Source: Nostoc sp. CHAB 5836
GTDB lineage: Bacteria; Cyanobacteriota; Cyanobacteriia; Cyanobacteriales; Nostocaceae
NCBI RefSeq assembly: GCF_020829445.1
Contig: NZ_JAIVFV010000032.1
Span: 1 to 53,185, forward strand
DNA: 53,185 nucleotides
Direction of reading: 5' to 3'
In this document: piece after piece, positions 51,467 through 53,185 of the stretch
Layout: each line of letters begins with the position of its first letter
Position numbering within the stretch: position 1 is the first letter of the stretch
Notes under the pieces: model-generated
Told to the model about the DNA's origin: nothing
The model's database searches: none
The model's input: the letters and a program-made list of their open reading frames with translations, nothing else
Program-made: the position numbers and the translations under genes

Positions 51467-52653
51467 AGCGTGTTGGTGTAATTGGTGGCGGACAACTTGC
51501 CTGGATGATGGCGGATGCAGCAGAGAAGTTAGGAGTAGAATTGGTAGTACAAACTCCTAGTGAATACGACCCGGCTGTATCAATTGCTAAAGAAACTATT
51601 TTCGCCCTAGTTGATGATGCAACAGCTACGGAAATATTAGCTAAAAAATGCGATGTCATCACCTTTGAAAATGAATTTGTTAACCTGCAAGCTTTATCTG
51701 TTTTAGCACAGCAAGGCATTTGTTTTCGTCCCAGATTAGAAGCTTTAGCTCCTCTCTTAGATAAATATCACCAACGTTGCTATTTACGCGACTTGAGCTT
51801 ACCAGTTCCACAATTTTTCGCCCTTGACGAGGTGGAAAATATCAAATCAAAAATAGAATCTCTCGGTTTTCCAGCAGTCCTCAAATCCCGCCGCCACGGT
51901 TATGATGGTCAAGGTACTTTCATCATTCCGGATTTTGCTACTTTCGAGCAAAAGCTAAGTTATGAAATCACAACAAAAACTTTAAATCAATCATTTTTCT
52001 TGTTAGAAGAATTTGTCCCTTTTGAAAGAGAACTAGCAGTAGTTGCAGCTCGTTCTGTAGAGGGAGAAATTGTCACTTACCCAGTAGTAGAAACCCAACA
52101 AGAACAACAAGTATGTCGGCGGGTAATTGCGCCAGCCCAAATTACGCCCAATCAAGTAGCAGAAATCCAAGCGATCGCACATACTCTATTAAATAGCCTA
52201 GAAGTAGTGGGAATTTTTGGAATTGAGCTATTTCTGGGTGCTGATGGCAAAATTCTGGTAAATGAAATTGCACCCCGTACTCACAATTCTGGGCATTTTT
52301 CTCTTGATGCGTGTGAAACTTCTCAATTTGAGCAACACCTGAGAGCTGTTTGTGGTTTACCTTTGGGAAACCCAGCTTTGCAGTGCGCTGGCGCTGTGAT
52401 GGTCAACCTACTGGGGTATGAAAATTCTCACAGCGACTACCAAAGCCAGCGTCAACAAATAGCAGAGATTCCCCAGGCGCACCTCCACTGGTATGGTAAG
52501 ACAGAATCGCGTCCTGGGCGAAAACTAGGACACGTCACCGTTTTGCTGGATAATGAAAATCGAGATTTGGGAAGTGCGATCGCCTTTGGCGTCGGCGCAG
52601 CGATCGCTAACAACATCGCCCATACCATCGAATCTATCTGGTATCCCAGGTAA
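51463..52653 (+). CDS. purK: N5-carboxyaminoimidazole ribonucleotide synthase
   Basis: 396 residues from the ATG at 51463, which overlaps the previous stop (ATGA); AGGA is 6 bases upstream. ATP-grasp enzyme that carboxylates AIR before PurE acts. Motifs: VGVIGGGQLAWMMADAAEKL, FENEFVN, VLKSRRHGYDGQG, FVPFERELAVVAAR and LVNEIAPRTHNSGHFSLDAC. Full length and intact. Confidence 0.95.
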   Translation: MKRVGVIGGGQLAWMMADAAEKLGVELVVQTPSEYDPAVSIAKETIFALVDDATATEILAKKCDVITFENEFVNLQALSVLAQQGICFRPRLEALAPLLDKYHQRCYLRDLSLPVPQFFALDEVENIKSKIESLGFPAVLKSRRHGYDGQGTFIIPDFATFEQKLSYEITTKTLNQSFFLLEEFVPFERELAVVAARSVEGEIVTYPVVETQQEQQVCRRVIAPAQITPNQVAEIQAIAHTLLNSLEVVGIFGIELFLGADGKILVNEIAPRTHNSGHFSLDACETSQFEQHLRAVCGLPLGNPALQCAGAVMVNLLGYENSHSDYQSQRQQIAEIPQAHLHWYGKTESRPGRKLGHVTVLLDNENRDLGSAIAFGVGAAIANNIAHTIESIWYPR

Positions 52654-52701
52654 ATTGATCATAAACTTTTGATGTTCAACACACAACATCTTTTGAAAAG
52701 C

Positions 52702-52707
52702 TATAAT
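52702..52707 (+). promoter_or_regulatory. -10 box of the 6S RNA candidate
   Basis: TATAAT lies about 6 bases before the predicted RNA start. No good -35 box at the usual distance was seen. Confidence 0.55.
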
Positions 52708-52712
52708 GGGTG

Positions 52713-52900
52713 AGTTGCACTACGACGTTGGTGACTGCCATCAAGTTTTTTGATCTATGCCTTTAAAGACAAGGGAGTCAAACAGTTCTCGTGGCAGTAG
52801 ACCGGGCACGTACCCGGAAACTTTAAACGAGGAATTTAGGTTCCCACCTGGTTAAACCAGGTCATAAACTTAGGTAAAACGGCGTCGCGGTGAACTTAAA
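52713..52900 (+). ncRNA. ssaA: 6S RNA
   Basis: The 188-base region has no ORF and folds as 6S RNA should. A long closing stem pairs 5' GAGTTGCACTACGACGTT with 3' AACGGCGTCGCGGTGAACTT, with bulges. A large central part is bordered by CTGCCA and TGGCAG. The arm hairpins are CCGGGCACGTACCCGG and ACCTGGTTAAACCAGGT. A perfect TATAAT precedes it. Cyanobacterial 6S RNA (ssaA) is known to lie downstream of purK, as here. It binds RNA polymerase as a promoter mimic. Ends are estimates. Confidence 0.75.
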
Positions 52901-52906
52901 ATTTTT

Positions 52907-52937
52907 AGCTCCCAAAGTTAGTTATAACTTGGGAGCT
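52907..52937 (+). terminator. Terminator hairpin after the 6S RNA
   Basis: AGCTCCCAAAGTT and AACTTGGGAGCT form a strong stem, followed by TAATTATT. It probably ends the purK or 6S transcripts. Confidence 0.6.
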
Positions 52938-53061
52938 TAATTATTGAAATCAGTATTACTTATAGGATAAATAAGAAATTTCAAACTAAAAATCTCAAAG
53001 AACGCAGATTAAGCCCTGTTGGCTGTATGAATCAAACAAATTTAATCTTTATTAACTTAGA

Positions 53062-53185
53062 GGATGTTTTAAAAGTGGGGGGCTAGTGTAAGAAAGCTCA
53101 CAAGGCGTATGCTGAATTTTGTAGAAACCAGCACCCTGTGAGCGAATGACTAAAGCATACCGTAGCAATCTGACCTGGGAACAGT
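53062..53185 (+). mobile_element. Left end of an IS5-type insertion sequence
   Basis: The terminal sequence AGAGGATGTTTTAAAAGT is the same as in the family D MITEs at 8527 and 29561. About 67 bases of leader follow, then a transposase start. The rest is outside the window. Confidence 0.65.
53146..53185 (+). CDS. IS5-family transposase, N-terminus only
   Basis: Thirteen codons (MTKAYRSNLTWEQ) run off the right edge. This beginning matches the typical N-terminus of IS5-family DDE transposases of Nostoc-type cyanobacteria (a conserved S/T-NLT-EQ segment). The short length limits certainty. It probably mobilised the family D MITEs in trans. Confidence 0.65.
   Translation, partial: MTKAYRSNLTWEQ

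Overview
The window is chromosomal DNA from a filamentous, phycoerythrin-containing cyanobacterium of the Nostoc/Tolypothrix/Calothrix type. The evidence is dense HIP1 octamers (GCGATCGC), cyanobacterial heptanucleotide tandem repeats, a full phycoerythrin linker/lyase/activator operon in the order known from Fremyella diplosiphon (cpeCDESTR), pebAB, chlM, and many cyanobacterial small mobile repeats. No tRNA, rRNA or CRISPR array was seen.

Layout. 1-8288 (all minus strand): a 1602-residue CHAT protease / STAND ATPase / WD40 protein followed by a row of small proteins of unknown function and a frameshifted gene that runs off the left edge. 8289-9031: a MITE field. 9032-10820: a Uma2-type nuclease and a tRNA-dihydrouridine synthase. 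11399-16199: a cupin, a cysteine hydrolase and a divergent amidohydrolase, split by an intact IscB nuclease element with its presumptive omega RNA. 16880-27425: the phycoerythrin island, with cpeC, cpeD, cpeE, cpeS, cpeT, cpeR on minus, a phycobiliprotein-like gene, a HEAT-repeat gene, a pentapeptide protein, a CpcS/CpeS-type lyase and pebA-pebB. 27640-31553: Ap4A phosphorylase, GFA-type protein and a membrane glycosyltransferase-like protein. 32048-35655: sulfate uptake genes sbpA-cysT-cysW plus a NIL-domain ORF. 36139-36699: a RAYT transposase flanked by REP-like sequences. 36787-40051: a class II amidotransferase, purE and nagA. 40151-42133: a 120-bp-periodic TPR gene broken near its 3' end by a MITE. 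42269-44154: a DUF433/DUF5615 toxin-antitoxin-like pair, a DUF4288 protein and chlM. 45881-49179: the ergothioneine genes egtC, egtB, egtD. 50942-52653: a lumenal pentapeptide protein overlapping purK, then a probable 6S RNA. The right edge enters an IS5-type insertion sequence.

How the parts work together. pebA and pebB make phycoerythrobilin from biliverdin. CpeS, CpeT and probably the second CpcS-type lyase attach it. CpeC/D/E build the phycoerythrin rods. CpeR activates the structural cpeBA genes, which are not in this window. SbpA-CysT-CysW import sulfate, and the egt genes make a sulfur-containing antioxidant.

The other theme is a heavy load of small mobile elements: at least six MITE-like families, two nearly identical 263-bp IS200/IS605-like copies, REP/RAYT, IscB and an IS5 edge. 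Many sit exactly at gene ends, so that they supply or abut the stop codon. Two look inserted in frame inside proteins (the STAND ATPase and the SbpA leader), and one insertion can be reversed on paper, with its TTAA duplication, to restore the TPR reading frame.
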